Positions 9,190 to 24,100 are shown, numbered from the stretch's first letter. The stretch is 64,000 nt of DNA from Comamonadaceae bacterium PBBC1 (GCA_002256145.1 NKIP01000010.1:1-64000); one strand, 5' to 3'. Made by a program: numbers and translations. The notes: generated by a model not told the origin, from the sequence alone.

Positions 9190-12100
9190 ATGAGCAAGCC
9201 CCTCAACGCCAATGTCGTGACTTTGCATGTCAATGGTCACCCGATGCAAAATTTGCAAGCCGGTCAGAAGTTGCGGTTCAGCGCCAAAGCCAACGAACGC
9301 TATCGACTGGTTAAAAAATCTGGTCAAAGCGATGAACTGCTCAGCGGCGCTTTGGCCACACGGCATGGCCTGGACCTTCAGCTCGATGAGCTCAACGGTG
9401 TGCAGGTGCTCATAGAAAACTTCTTTCAAGCCTGCAAAGATCAGGTCTGCAGTGTGGAGTTGCCCGCCCATGACGGTGCTGTGGTCCTTTTGGGTGGGGA
9501 TGCTCCGAGTGAGGGCCAGCTGGTGTATGCCTTCGGCCCGAGTGCGGAAATGCCCAGTTTTTTGCAGTCGCATGGCGTTTCATCGGAGGGACTGATCAGC
9601 GTGGCCAAAGGCGATGACATGGTCAGCTGGATACCGCTGGGTGATCTGCAGGCTTGGAATTGGTTGCCGCCGCTGGTCGCGGGGCCAGTGCTGGTCTCGA
9701 ATTTGATGGACGATGCTGTCGCATCTGTCATCACAGGCAACGTGCTGGCAGGGCCTGTGATGGCCGGTCACGGCTTGGTGGTCAAAGCTTACCGTGCAGA
9801 CGGCAGCCCTTTGGGGGCGCAGGCCGTGGTCAATGCAGACGGAACCTTCAGTTTGACACTGGGTGACGACTACAGGGGTCCAGTGCTGATCAAAGTCAGT
9901 GATAGCAGTGCAGGCAACGACTACTTTGACGAAGCCACGGGACAGCCCAAAGACCTGAGTGTTGACTTGCGTGCCATCACAGTCATTCCGGCTCCAGGCA
10001 CCTACACCATCAACGTCAACGTGTTGACTGAACTGGCCGTCAGGCAACTGGGTTTGAGTGGGGGAGCTGATGGACAGTCCTCCGAAGTCTTCACCGGCCT
10101 CAGCGAGGCCGAGATCACCAACGCCAACCATGCCCTTGCCCAGGCGCTGGGTTTGAAGCAGGATTTGGTCTTGGGACAGTCTCCCGTAGCCATTGTTGAC
10201 CTTGCTGGGGCCACAGCCTCTGGAGCCAACGACTACGGCAAATTGCTGGCAGCCCTTTCGGGAGCCGAATTGGGTTCAAGCACAGGGGATGTGCTGGATT
10301 CATTGACGGGAATGTTCAAGCCCGACGGCCTGAGCATCGAAGGCATCAACTTGCTGATGCAGGGCGCGGCCCAAATCAGTGGGCGCCAAACGCTGGTGAC
10401 AGAGATTTCTGACCTGACCCAACAGGTCAATTTGGACGCCACGATCCTAGGCACTTTTGCCATTCAGACCATTGGCCAGGACAACCAACTCAACGTGGCT
10501 GAGGCCGATGCAGGCGTAAGGGTCAGCGGTCAGGCCACAGCCCAAGACCAGGTGCTTGTCCGATGGGGCGACAGCACCCTGTCCGCCACTGCAGATGGCC
10601 AAGGCCAATGGCATGTGACATTCAGTCGTGCCGAAATTCCGGTACTCAAGGGCGAGCCCAGCATCGTGAGCCTGTTTTTGGCCCCGCTTGAGGGGGGCGA
10701 AACGCTGGTGGCGCTTCGTGGTGTTTTTCTCAACACCCGGCCACCCGAAATACCCGATGCCCGCTTGACACTTGACAGTGGCAACGCCGACTTGGACTGC
10801 ATCACCAGTCTGGCAGTTTTGAGCGTGCCGACCAACACCGACAGTGGTGCCACCGTCGAATACCGTGTCAAAGTGGGGGAGGCCAATTTTGGCGACTGGC
10901 GTGCAACATACACCCCGCCCACCACCGATGGCCACTACACCGTACAAGTGCGGCAGACCGACTTGGCTGGAAACGTCTCCGACAGCCAGAACCTCGCTTT
11001 CACGCTGGACACCTTTGCAGCAACGCCCGATGCCGCGCTGAGCACCGACACGGGCAGTTCGGATCTGGACCTCTTGAGCAACAACGCAGCACTGGCTGCA
11101 CCAAGCAACACTGAGCCTGGTGCATCGGTGGAATACCGAGTGCAATGGGGTGCAGGTGATTTTGGTGATTGGACCTCAAACTACATTGCACCGACAGAAA
11201 ACGGCGATTACACGGTGCAAGTGCGGCAGACCGATGTGGCCGGCAACGTATCGGGTAGCCAAAGCATCCGTTTTGCGCTGGACAACATCAAGCCAGCAGG
11301 GCCCGATGCGGCACTGAGCACAGACAGCGGCAGCTCGGGCAGCGACAGCATCAGTAGCAGTGCGGCGCTCACAGCGCCCACCAACACCGAGACCGGTGCC
11401 ACCATGGAATACCGTATCCAGGCTGGTGCGGGCAGCTTTGGCGATTGGAGTGGCAGCTATGTCGCGCCCACCACCAACGGTGTTTACACCGTGGAAGTTC
11501 GCCAGACCGATGTGGCAGGCAATGTCTCGGACAGCCAAACCATCACCTTCACGTTGGATGACATCAAACCCTCGGTGCCCGATGCAGTGCTGAGCACAGA
11601 CAGCGGCGGCTCGGGCAGCGACAGCATCAGCAGCAGTGCGGCGCTCACAGCGCCCACCAACACCGAAAGTGGTGCCACCGTGGAATACCGCGTCAAAGGC
11701 GGTGTGGGCAGCTTTGGCGATTGGAGTGGCAGCTATGTCGCGCCCACCACCAACGGTGCTTACACCGTGGAAGTTCGCCAGACCGATGTGGCGGGCAATG
11801 TCTCGGACAGCCAAACCATCACCTTCACGCTGGACGACATCAAGCCCGTGGTACCCGATGCAGTGCTGAGCACAGACACAGGCAGTTCGAGCAGCGACAG
11901 CATCAGCAGCAGTGCGGCGCTCACAGCGCCCACCAACACCGAAAGAGGTGCCACCGTGGAATACCGCATCCAGGCAGGTGCTGGCAGCTTTGGCGATTGG
12001 AGTGGCAGCTATGTCGCGCCCACCACCAACGGTGCTTACACCGTGGAAGTTCGCCAGACCGATGTGGCAGGCAATGTCTCGGGCAGCCAAAGCATCACAT

Positions 12101-15100
12101 TCACACTGGACGACATCAAACCCTCGGTGCCCGATGCAGTGCTGAGCACAGACAGCGGCAGCTCGGGCAGCGACAGCATCAGCAGCAGCGCAGCGCTCAC
12201 AGCGCCCACCAACACCGAAAGCGGTGCCACCGTGGAATACCGTATCCAGGCCGGTGCGGGCAGCTTTGGCGATTGGAGTGGCAGCTATGTCGCGCCCACC
12301 ACCAACGGTGCCTACACTGTGGAAGTGCGCCAGACCGATGTGGCGGGCAATGTCTCGGATAGCCAAAGCATCTCTTTCACGCTGGACGACATCAAGCCCG
12401 TGGTACCCGATGCGGCGCTGAGCGCAGACACTGGCAGTTTGGACAACGACAGCATCACCAGCAGTGCAGTGCTCAAAGTGCCCACCAACACCGAAAGTGG
12501 TGCCACAGTCGAATACCGCGTCCAGGCTGGTGCGGGCAGCTTCGGCAGCTGGAGCCGCAACTACACCGCACCCACCACCGACGGTGCCTATACCGTCGAG
12601 GTGCGCCAATCCGATGTGGCCGGTAACGTCTCGGACAGCCAATCCATCGCCTTCACACTGGATACGGCTGCGCCCACACCAAACGCTGCATTGACCACAG
12701 ATACAGGCAGCTCAGTTGTTGATGCCATCACCAACAGCGCAGCGCTCACAGCGCCCACCAACACCGAAAGTGGTGCCACCGTGGAGTACCGAATCAAAGC
12801 TGGTTCGGGCAGCTTTGGCAGCTGGAGCAGCAACTACATCGCGCCCACCACCGATGGTGACTACACCGTCGAGGTGCGCCAGACCGATGTGGCAGGCAAT
12901 GTCTCCAGCAGCCAATCTATCGCCTTCATGCTGGATGCCACTCAGCCAGCAACTTCCAACGCAGCACTCACCACAGACAGTGGCAGCTCTGGCTCGGATG
13001 GCATCACCAACAGTGCCTCGCTCACAGCGCCCACCAACACCGAGACCGGTGCCACGGTGGCGTACCGCGTCCAAGCCGGTGCAGGAAGCTTCGGCAGCTG
13101 GAGCAGCACCTACACCGCACCCACCACCGACGGTGCCTATACCGTCGAGGTGCGCCAGACCGATGTGGCCGGTAACCACTCGGACACTCAAAGCATCAAC
13201 TTCACACTGGACACCACAGTCAATCAGCTCACGACGGGCCTGAGCTTCCAGGCTCAGCCCAGTGTGGGCAACGGGACGGGGTTCAGATTGCCCGCATTGG
13301 GGGATATCAACGGCGATGGTCGTCCGGACATGGTTGTTGGCCAGTTCATGAGCAGTTCACCTGTCACCGTGCAAGCCTACTTGCAGCAGCCCGACGGTAG
13401 CTTTGTTCTGCAAGACGGCGCAACGGGCAGCGCAAACCCCAATCCATTTGGCGGGATTGATTTTGCAGCCGATGTGCCAACTGGTGAGTATGGTGATGTC
13501 CTGTGGGTGGCTTTGATCGATGTGGGCTCTGACGGAAAGACCGACATGCTGGTCAGTTACGGCGGTACTGCACTTGCGCAATCGGGCATCCTGTATTACC
13601 GCAACACGGGCACAGCGCAAGAGCCGTCATATGCCTTGCAACCCACGGGGGATAACCCGTTTGCCTCGGTGGCTCGTTCTCTGTTGTTGCCCATGGCCAC
13701 GGGTGACGTCGATGGCGATGGTGATCAGGATTTGGTGCTGGGACATATCAGTTCAAGCAACACGGGCACAACCACGGTTCCGGTTCCTTCGGAAGCATTT
13801 GAATACTGGCGCAACAACGGCGATGGCTCGTTCAGCCAGCTGACGGGTGTCAGCAACCCATTGGTTGATTTGAATCTGGCCATGGCGCAGATCAACGTGA
13901 AAACTTCTGGATTCCCATTTGCATTGCCTTACTTGGGCGATTTCAATGGTGATGGCAGGCTCGATATGGGCTTGTTCTTGCCGTTCAGCAGTACTTCGCC
14001 CATTGTGTATTTGCCCGGCGATGGTCAGGGCGGGTTCTCCTTCACAGGGCTGTCCACGATGACTGGATTGCCAGCGTTCGGCGTACCCTTTGGCACGGCG
14101 GCTGATATCAACGGCGATGGACTGACAGACTTCATGATGGGCGGCGAAGGCGCTGTCTCGCTGTATTACCAAAGCCTCACGCAGGCCGTAGGCTTGGATC
14201 GCACGCAAATTCGAGCCACCAAGGACATCCTGAACGTAGCAACGTATGACACGGCTGACTTGAAGTTGCAAGGCAATGGCGCAGAGGCCAATGCGGGGAT
14301 CGACATTGATGTGAATGGCAATTTTTTGGCCCATGTACAGGCCAACGCGCAGGGGCAGTGGAGCTATACGTGGACAGGCCAGGAAACAGGATTTGCCATT
14401 GCAGCAGATAAGACCTATGCCCTGACCGTGAAGCAAACCGATGCGGCAGGCAACACCTCGGTGGCCTCGCAGGCCTACACGCTGACCGTGGCAGTTCCGC
14501 CGCCAACTTTGTCTGACGTGCACTTGAGTGCAGACACCGGCGCACTGGACAAGGACTTCATCACCAACACGGCCAATCAGTCCGTGATGGCAACACTCAG
14601 CCGAGAGCTTCGCAGCGATGAAGTGGTCTATGGCGTGATTGACGGCACGACCTGGGTGGACATCACCAGCAAGGTGATGGGCACGACGCTGACATGGGAT
14701 GGTGTGGTCCTGGGGGCCTCGGGGGTGCTGAGCATTCGGGTGGGCAATGGCATCACGGACAATTCTGCGCTTCATGAATACGTGGTGGACACCACCGCGC
14801 CGACACCAGCACCCAACGCAACACTCACCACAGACACTGGCAGTTCAGGCTCGGATGCCATCACCAGCAGTGCCGCGCTCACAGGGCCCACCAACACCGA
14901 GACCGGTGCGACGGTGGCGTACCGCGTCAAAGTCGGTGCAGGCAGCTTTGGCAACTGGAGCAGTACCTACACCGCCCCCACCACCGATGGTGACTACACC
15001 GTCGAGGTGCGCCAATCCGATGTGGCCGGCAACGTCTCGGACAGCCAAACCATCGCCTTCACGTTGGACACGGCCGCAGAAACGCCCAATGCAGCACTGA

Positions 15101-18100
15101 ACTCAGACACAGGCAGCTCGGGCGCTGATGGCTTGACGAACAGTGCTGCCCTCAAACTCCCCGCCAATACCGAATCCGGAGCGTCAGTCGAGTACCGCGT
15201 CAAAGCCGGTGAGGGCAGCTTTGGCGATTGGAGTGGCAGCTATGTCGCGCCCACCACCCATGGTGCCTACACCGTGGAAGTACGCCAGACCGATGTGGCA
15301 GGCAATGTCTCGGACAGCCAAACCATCACCTTCACGTTGGATGACATCAAACCCTCGGTGCCCGATGCGGCGCTGAGCGCAGACAGCGGCAGCTCTGGCT
15401 CGGACGCCATCACCAGCAGCGCAGCACTCACAGCGCCTACCAACACCGAAAGTGGTGCAATCGTCGAATACCGCATCCAGGCTGGTGCGGGCAGCTTTGG
15501 CAGCTGGAGCAGTACCTACACCGCACCCACTACCGAGGGTGACTACACCGTGGAAGTGCGCCAGACCGACTTGGCTGGAAACGTCTCGGATAGCCAAACC
15601 ATCACCTTCACGTTGGACGACATCAAACCCTCGGTGCCCGATGCGGCGCTGAGCACAGACAGCGGCAGCTCGGGCAGCGACAGCATCAGCAGCAGCGCCG
15701 TGCTCACAGCGCCCACCAACACCGAAAGCGGTGCCTCAGTCGAATACCGCATCCAGGCAGGTTCTGGCAGCTTTGGCGAATGGAGCAGCACCTACACGGC
15801 GCCGACCTCCGTCGGTGAGTACACCGTGGAAGTGCGCCAGACCGATGTCGCAGGCAATGTCTCGGACAGCCAAAGCATCTCTTTCACACTGGACGACATC
15901 AAGCCCGAGGTACCCGATGCGGCCCTGAGCACAGACACCGGCAGCTTGAATACCGACAACATCACCAACAGTGCCATGCTCAATGTGCCGAACAACACCG
16001 AGGCTGGTGCCACGGTGGCGTACCGCATTCAATTGGGCAGTGACAACTTTGGCGAGTGGACGGACGTTTACACCGCACCCACCACCCATGGTGCCTACAC
16101 GGTTGAGGTGCGTCAGACCGATGCGGCGGGGAATGTTTCTGACAGTCAATCGATCAGTTTCACCCTGGACAACATCAAGCCCGCTGTACCCGATGCAGCA
16201 CTCACGACAGACAGCGGCAGCTCTAACACCGACAGCATCACCAACAGTTCTGCACTCAATCCACCCAGCAACACCGAGGCCGATGCCACGGTCGAATACC
16301 GCATTCAGGCAGGTTTTGGCAGCTTTGGTGATTGGAGTCGCGCTTACATCGCGCCCAGCACCTTTGGTGTTTACACGGTTGAAGTGCGTCAGACCGATGT
16401 GGCCGGTAATGTGTCCGACAGCCAAACCCTGAATTTCAAATTGACCAATGAGGACACGGTTGACACCACACCCCCCACCATCGCCATCACAGCAAATGCC
16501 ACAGAACTCCTGGCTGACGATGAAACAATTGTCACTTTCACGCTGAGCGAGGCCAGCACAGACTTCAGCAATTCGTCCATCACGGTGACAGGCGGCACCT
16601 TGAGCGACGTCATTGAGGTGGCCGATAACACCTACGAGGCTTTCTTCACGCCCGACGCCGACACGACCACCACTGCCACCATCGGCGTGGCCAGTGGTGC
16701 TTTCACCGACCTGGGTGGCAACGCCAACGCTGACGGCATTGAAACGGACAACGCCATCCAAATTTCCGTCAATTCGGTGCGACCTGGGATTCTGAGCCTT
16801 GAAGTCAACGCCCCGCAAAAGCAGCTGGTCCTGACTTATGACCAGAACCTGAGCGATCAATTACCCTCTGAAAATTTAGGTGACTTTTTCATCGTCGAAG
16901 TCGATGGCGTGGCCCAAATCGTAGACAGCCTGAGCGTCAGCGGCGCAGTTCTGACGGTGACCCTGAGCGCACCCCTGCCTGAAGGGGACCTGCGCTTTGA
17001 ATACAAAGACCCAGCGGGTTACCAAAACGGTGCCATCCGAGCCGCCTCAAACAACAACGATGCTGCAGGTTTCATTCTGGGGACCGTGGCCGACGGCTAC
17101 ATACAGGGGGCGCAGGTGTACATCGACACCGACGCCGATGGCCTGGCCGATGCGGGTGAGATTCGCCAAGGTGTGACCACCAGCGCCAAGGGCAGCTTTT
17201 TGCTGCCCACCTCGGCCCCGACCGGCACCTTGCTGGCCATGGGCGGGGCCGATGTTTCCACCGGACTGGCGCAGACCACACCCCTGAAGGCCCCATCTGG
17301 CTCGCGCGTCATCAACCCGCTGACCACCTTGGTCCAAGAGCTGATCGAACAAGCTGCATTGGCCACCCCAGCACAGACGCTGAGCGTGCAGCAAGCCTCA
17401 GACCTGGTCGCGGCCGCATTGGGCTTGAGCTTGCCCGCAGGCAAGAACCTGAGCAATTACGACCCGCTGGCCGCCAAAGACAGCGCAGCGCTGGCCACGC
17501 AAAAGGCCGCTGCCCAGCTGGGCACCTTGGCGGCTTTGGTAGCTTTGGATCAATCGGATACAGCCGACGATGTCGCCGTGGCCGATCAGATGTACGCCAC
17601 TTTGGCGCTGCAGATATTGAATCCGGCCACCACCACCGTGGATCTGACCGACACCACTGTTTGGTCTGGCCTGAACCTGCAACCCAAGACCGTGGCCCGC
17701 ATGGGCACCTTCAGCAGCCAGATTGATTCCGCTGCAAATCTGACCAGCATCACCGATGCCCAAAAACGTGTGGCTGACAATACCGGCCCCACCATGGCGA
17801 TCAGCAGCGATAAAAGCAGTCTGGGCGTGGGACAAACAGCCTTGATCACCTTCACACTCAATGAGGCCAGCACCGACTTTGTCGAGGGCGACATCACGGT
17901 GACGGGGGGCACGCTGAGCAACTTCAGCGGCAGTGGCAAAAACTACAGCGCCACATTCACGCCCACGCCCAACAGCCACGCTGTTGCCAGCATCAGCGTG
18001 GCCAGTGGCCAGTTCAACGATCTGGCGCTCAACACCAACAGCGACGGGGCAGAGACCAACAATGTGGTCAGCATCACAGTCGATACACAGGCCTTGACAC

Positions 18101-21100
18101 TGGAAGGCACGACGCCTGCTGACGGTGACTTGGTCGGCCCCACAAGCGATCTGGTGCTGCGATTCAGCAAGCCCGTACAAGCCGTTGCGGGCAAAAAAAT
18201 CCACATCGTCAACGACAGCGATAGCAGCTCGATCGAGATGGATGCTGCTGATTCGTCCCAAGTCACGGTGGGCCCTGATGGCACCGTGACCCTCAACCCC
18301 ACGGCCGACCTGACCATGGGCAAAAACTACCACATCGCCATCGATGCAGGTGCCTTTGTGGATCTTTTCGGATCAGCGTTTGAAGGCATCGCTGACAACA
18401 CCGCCTTGAACTTCACCGTACCCGACCCGGCCATCAGCTTGAACGCCATGGCCACGGACAACGTGGTCAATGCCGCAGAAAACGGCCAAACACTCACCTT
18501 GGGCGGCACCCTCAGTTCCACCATGGGGGCGGGTGTGCTCAGCAGCTTTGCTCAAGGCAACTTCACCGTCAAGCTCACGTCCGGTGTTGGCGACGAGGTG
18601 GACGCCACCATGATCAGCTACGACAGCACCACAGGGGCTTGGCGTGCCAGCGTTGATGCCGGTACGCTGGTCGACGGTCAGACCTACAGCGTGCAAGTCG
18701 CGGCCAGCAGCGCCGGTCTGAGCGCCAGCAGCAAAGGCTCTTTGCGGGTGGACACCAGCGTAGCCGCGCCCAGTGCGCAGCTGGCTTTTGACACGGGCAG
18801 CAGCTCAAGCGATGGCATCACCACGAACGGTGCCATCAATCTCTCAGGATTGGAAACAGGAGCTACTTGGCAATACCGTACGGGTGGCAGCAGTGACTGG
18901 ACTTTGGGCAGTGGCAGCAGCTTCACGTTGCAGGCTGGCACACACAGCGTGCAAGTGCGCCAGGCTGATGCAGCGGGCAACTTGTCGCAAGCCAGTACGG
19001 CAAAAACCGTGGTGGTGGACACCACAGTGCCCACCATTGCCATCAGCAGCAACAAAACCAGCCTGAGTGTGGGTCAGACCGCTGGCATCATGTTCACCTT
19101 GAGCGAAAGCAGCACCGACTTCAGTGAGAGCAACATTGTGATCAGCGGTGGCAAGCTCAGTTCATTCCAAGGCAACGGAACCACCTACAGCGCCATTTTT
19201 ACCCCCACCGCCAACAGCACCACGCCAGCCAGCATCAGTGTGACCCATGGCCAGTTCAGCGACGTGGCGGGTAACAAGAACCTTGATGGCAACGATGCTG
19301 ACAACACCGTGACCATGACGGTGGATACCGTGCTGGGCGCGCCTGTGACGGCCATTGAGCTGTCGGCCATCGCACTTGGCAGTGGCGGTTTTGTGATCAA
19401 CGGGCAGGGCAACAGTGATTACAGCGGCTACAGCGTGTCGAGCGCGGGTGACGTAAATGGTGACGGTTTGATTGACTTGATCGTTGGGGCCTATGGGGGT
19501 GACCCTACAGCCAATTCCAACGCGGGTCGCAGTTATGTGGTGTTTGGAAAAACCAGCACAACTTCAATCGATCTTTCGGCAGTGACAGCGCAAACGGGTG
19601 GTTTTGTCATCAATGGGCAGTTCGCAAACGACAGCAGTGGTCGCAGTGTGTCGAGCGCGGGTGACGTCAATGGCGACGGCTTGGCGGACCTGATCGTTGG
19701 TGCTGATCTCAGTGACCCTAACAACATCACGGATGCCGGTCGCAGCTATGTGGTCTTTGGCAAGACCTCGATTGCGCCAATTGAACTCTCGGCCATTGCC
19801 GCGAAGTCGGGTGGTTTTGTCATCAATGGGCAGACATCGAGTGGATTCAGTGGCTACAGCGTGTCGAGTGCGGGTGATGTGAATGGCGACGGCTTGGCCG
19901 ATTTGATCGTAGGAGCTTATGGCGCGAGGTTCGGAGACGGCCTCAGCTATGTGGTGTTTGGTAAGACGTCAGGTGATGTCATTGAGTTGTCTGCACTGCC
20001 GGGCAGTGCCAGTGGTTTTTTGATCAATGGTGATGGTTCTGTGTCGAGCAGTGGTTTCAGCGTGAGCGGCGCTGGCGATGTGAACGGTGACGGTTTTGCC
20101 GATGTGATTGTGGGGGTTTACAAGGGGCTTGGGTCCGCCGGCCGAAGCTACGTGGTTTTTGGCAAGGCGAATGGCGCTACCGTCGAACTTTCGGACGTGT
20201 TAAACAGCACTGGCGGATTTGTGATCAACGGAGACATTTTTGGCTCAAAAAGTGGCTACAGCGTCAGCGCAGCTGGCGACGTGAACGGCGATGGCTTGGG
20301 TGACGTGATTGTGGGTGCTTATGATGCAAACAGTGCTGTGGGCCGCAGTTATGTGGTGTTTGGCAAGACCTCCGGCGACGCCATTAACCTGTCGGCGGTG
20401 TTGGATTTCACAAGGGGCTTGGTGATCAACGGGGAGGGTGCATCGTCAAACAGCGGTTTCAGCGTGAGCGAAGCTGGCGATGTGAACGGCGACGGTTTAG
20501 CCGACCTGATCGTTGGTGCATACGGTGCTAACAATTCCGCTGGCCGGAGCTACGTTGTTTTTGGCAAGCAGTCAGACACCGCCATTGAGCTGTCGGATGT
20601 TTCGGGGGGCCTTGGTGGCTTTGTGATCAATGGGGACGGCGCGTCGACCAACAGCGGCTCCAGCGTGAGTGCTGCGGGTGACGTGAACGGCGATGGTTTG
20701 GCTGACTTGATTGTGGGGGCTTATCAATCGAACAACAGCGGTGGTCGCAGCTACGTGATCTTTGGTTCTACCAGCGGCGCTTTCAGAGAGACCGCCGTGG
20801 ACTGGTTGGGCACCGATGGCGATGAAACGCAAGATGACGCAGGTGTGGCAAAAACCCTTGTGGCAGGTGCTGGCAACGACGTTCTGACCGCTACGGCCGC
20901 CAGCGTGCTGTACGGTGGTGCGGGCAATGACACCTTGATCGTCAATGCGACTCTGCTCGCAGCGTTGCAAAGCCCATTGGGCAAGGGGGGCAATGACGAC
21001 CGACTTTCGCGCGTCGACGGCGGGACGGGCATTGACATGCTGGCGTTGTCGGGGTCTCGTCAGCAATTGGATCTGTCTGCCATTGCGGATACTCGTTTGC

Positions 21101-24100
21101 AGAGCATCGAGCACATCGACCTCACCGGCAGTGGCAACAACTTGCTGCGAGTGACAGCAGAAGATGTTCAAGCATTGACGGGCATGAACTGGCTCAACAG
21201 CAGCACTGCATCAAGTTTGGGCTGGACGTCCACGGGCTATACATGGACAAGCATTGGCCACCACCAATTGGTGGTCGACGGCAATTCGGGTGATCAGCTC
21301 TATCTGGACGCTGGTTGGACGGCTGCAACTGGCTCGCTCACCAAAGGCGGGCACGAATTTACTGTTTACAACAAAGGCGCAGCTCAGTTGCTGGTCGATA
21401 ACCATGTCAGCGTACTCATGCCTGTCCCCATCATGCTCAGTGCAGTGGCGGCTTCCACGGGTGGCTTTGTGATCAATGGTCAGTGTGCGAGTGACTTGAG
21501 TGGCTACAGCGTCTCCAGCGCGGGCGACGTCAATGGCGATGGACTGGACGATTTGATCGTGGGTGCCCATTTGAGTGACCCCACTGCCGGAAGTGCTGCA
21601 GGCCGCGCCTATGTGGTGTTTGGGCAAAGCGGCACCACGGCCATCAATTTGTCTGCGGTTGCTGCTGTGGGCAGCACCTTGGGCTTTGTGATCAACGGCA
21701 GCCTTAACAACGACAACGCTGGTTTCAGTGTGTCTGGCGCTGGCGATGTCAATGGCGACGGCAAGGCCGACATCATTGTGGGCGCACCCGGTGCAGACTC
21801 TCAACAATTCGGGGTGTCCAACCTTTCAACGGGCTGGGATGGTGGTCGTGCTTATGTGATTTTTGGCAAGACTGATGGTGGTGCTGTCAACCTGTTGGGC
21901 ATGTCCTCAGCGTCCAACTCGTGGGGTTTCATGATCAATGGCTTGACCGCAGGTGATGGCACGGGCAACAGCGTGGCGGCCGCCGGAGATGTCAACGGGG
22001 ACGGCCTGGCCGATGTGATGGTGGGGGCCAAGGCGGCAACAGTTCCGGATGCCGATGCTTTTGGCTCGGGCAACCAAGCCGGTGCGGGGCGTGCCTACAT
22101 AGTCTTTGGCAAGACAGACACAGCGGTGCTTTATCTATCGAGCGTTGTCAACGCCAGCGCCTCGGGTGGTTTTGTCATCAATGGTCGATTTGGCAACGAT
22201 TACGCAGGTATCGCCGTGGCCGGTGGCTCAGACATCAACGGTGATGGCTTGGACGATGTGATTGTGGGTGCCGATGGTGCCGATACGGTGTTGAATGCGC
22301 AGGGCACAGGCTTTGCTGCACCGGGCTGGGACGGTGGGCAGGCCTTTGTAGTGTTTGGCAAAACCACCACCAGCAAGGTCAACACCATGAACATTGCAGC
22401 CACTGCGGGCAGCACAGAAGGTTTCCTCATCAACGGCTTGACCGCCAGCGATTACACAGGCACTTCTGTGGCCATGGGGGGCGACGTGAACGGCGATGGC
22501 TTGTCCGATATTTTGGTCGGTGCCAAAGGCTCAGACGTTGGGGGGAGTGCATCGGGCCGTGCGTATGTGATCTTTGGCAAAACAGGTACCTCGGCTGTTC
22601 AAGTCAGCGATGTGGCACAAGGTCTTGGGGGCTTTGCCATCAATGGCCTCTCGGCAGGTGACGAAGTGGGCTACAGCGTGGCCAGTGCGGGCGACATGAA
22701 TGGCGACGGTTTGGCCGATCTGATCGTGGGCGCACACCTGGCGGACCCTGTTGCAGGGACCAATGCCGGGCGGACCTATGTGGTGTTCGGAAAAACTGGC
22801 ACAGGACCCATCAACCTGAGTGCAGTGGCCGCAGGCCATGGCGGTTTTGTCATCAACGGTCAGGCTGCCAGCGATGAAAGCGGTTTGAGCGTTTCGGCCG
22901 CAGGCGATGTGGATGGCGATGGCCTGATGGACTTGCTGGTGGGGGCACCCAACAGCGATCCTACGACGGGAACCAATGCTGGGCGCAGCTATGTGATCTT
23001 TGGCAGCAATCACGGCATTTTGGCCATGAACAAGGTTGATGTGTTGGGGACTTCTGGTGTCGACAGCTTGACCGATGACGGACTGGCGATCACTTTGGTG
23101 GCAGGCCGTGGCAACGACACACTGACGGCGACTGCGGGCAGTGTGCTGTACGGCGGTGCGGGTGACGATCTTTTTGTGATCAATGCCGACATGCTGACTG
23201 CGTTGGAAAACAGCATGGGTCGGGGTGGCAATGCCGTTGACAGCTTGGCCAATGTGGCTGGCGGTGACGGACTGGATACCTTGGCCCTGAGTGGCACCGA
23301 ACAACACCTGAATTTGCTGGACATCGGGGGCAGCCGCATCACGGGAATAGAGGTGATTGACCTGACGGGTCAAGGTGACAACGTCATCAGCCCCACTGAA
23401 TCGGGCATTCTTGCCATGGGCGGTATCAATGTCTACAACAGCCTGAACGGCTGGAGTGGTTTGGCTGCAAGCGTTGCCAAGCACCAAGTGCGTGTAGAGG
23501 GCAACACGGGCGATTGGGTCAACCTGCCCAGCACATGGTCCTATGCAGGTGATGCAAGCTGGAACAATGCCACCTACAAAATCTACAACAGTGGCAACGC
23601 ACAAATGCTGATCAACAGCCCGGTGCAGGTGCGCGATGACCTGCCGCCGAGCATCACAGGCATTGAATTGACCTCGGCAACGGGGATGCAGGCGGGTTTC
23701 CTGAAAGCCGGATCGATCGTGACTGCCACAGTCAGTTTCAGTGAGGTGGTCAAGGTCAACACCAGCGGCGGCGCGCCTGGGCTGCTACTCGATATCGGCG
23801 GCTCTGCCGTCGGGGCATCTTATGTGTCCGGTAACGGCACGACAGAATTGGTATTTAGCTACGCCATTCAGTCTGGGCAGAACGCTTCTGACGGCATCGC
23901 CATCAAGGCCAATGGATTTGTACTCAATGGTGCCGTCATTCTTGACTCGACACGCCGGGCCGCAACCTTGAGTCACGCGACGGTGCCTGTGAATGCAAAT
24001 TTCAAGGTGGATACATTTGCAGCGGCTCCCAATGCCAGCCTCACTGTAGACGCCACAGATGGTGGTGCCATTTTGGCGTCGACCAATATTGAACCAGGTG

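Noticed and set aside
11176-12642. Long antisense ORF (488 aa, minus strand) across the Ig repeat array, and similar antisense or alternative-frame ORFs throughout both giants
   Set aside because: They inherit the 276-bp periodicity of the sense repeat and exist because GC-rich repeated codons lack stops in other frames; low-complexity His/Gly/Arg-rich translations and no RBS
13753-14775. 340-aa minus ORF antisense to the FG-GAP insert of giant 1
   Set aside because: Antisense shadow, Cys/His/Arg-rich, no domain
10741-16450. Regular repeats resembling a CRISPR or satellite array
   Set aside because: The 276-bp units are in-frame coding Ig-like domains with no short repeat/unique spacer structure
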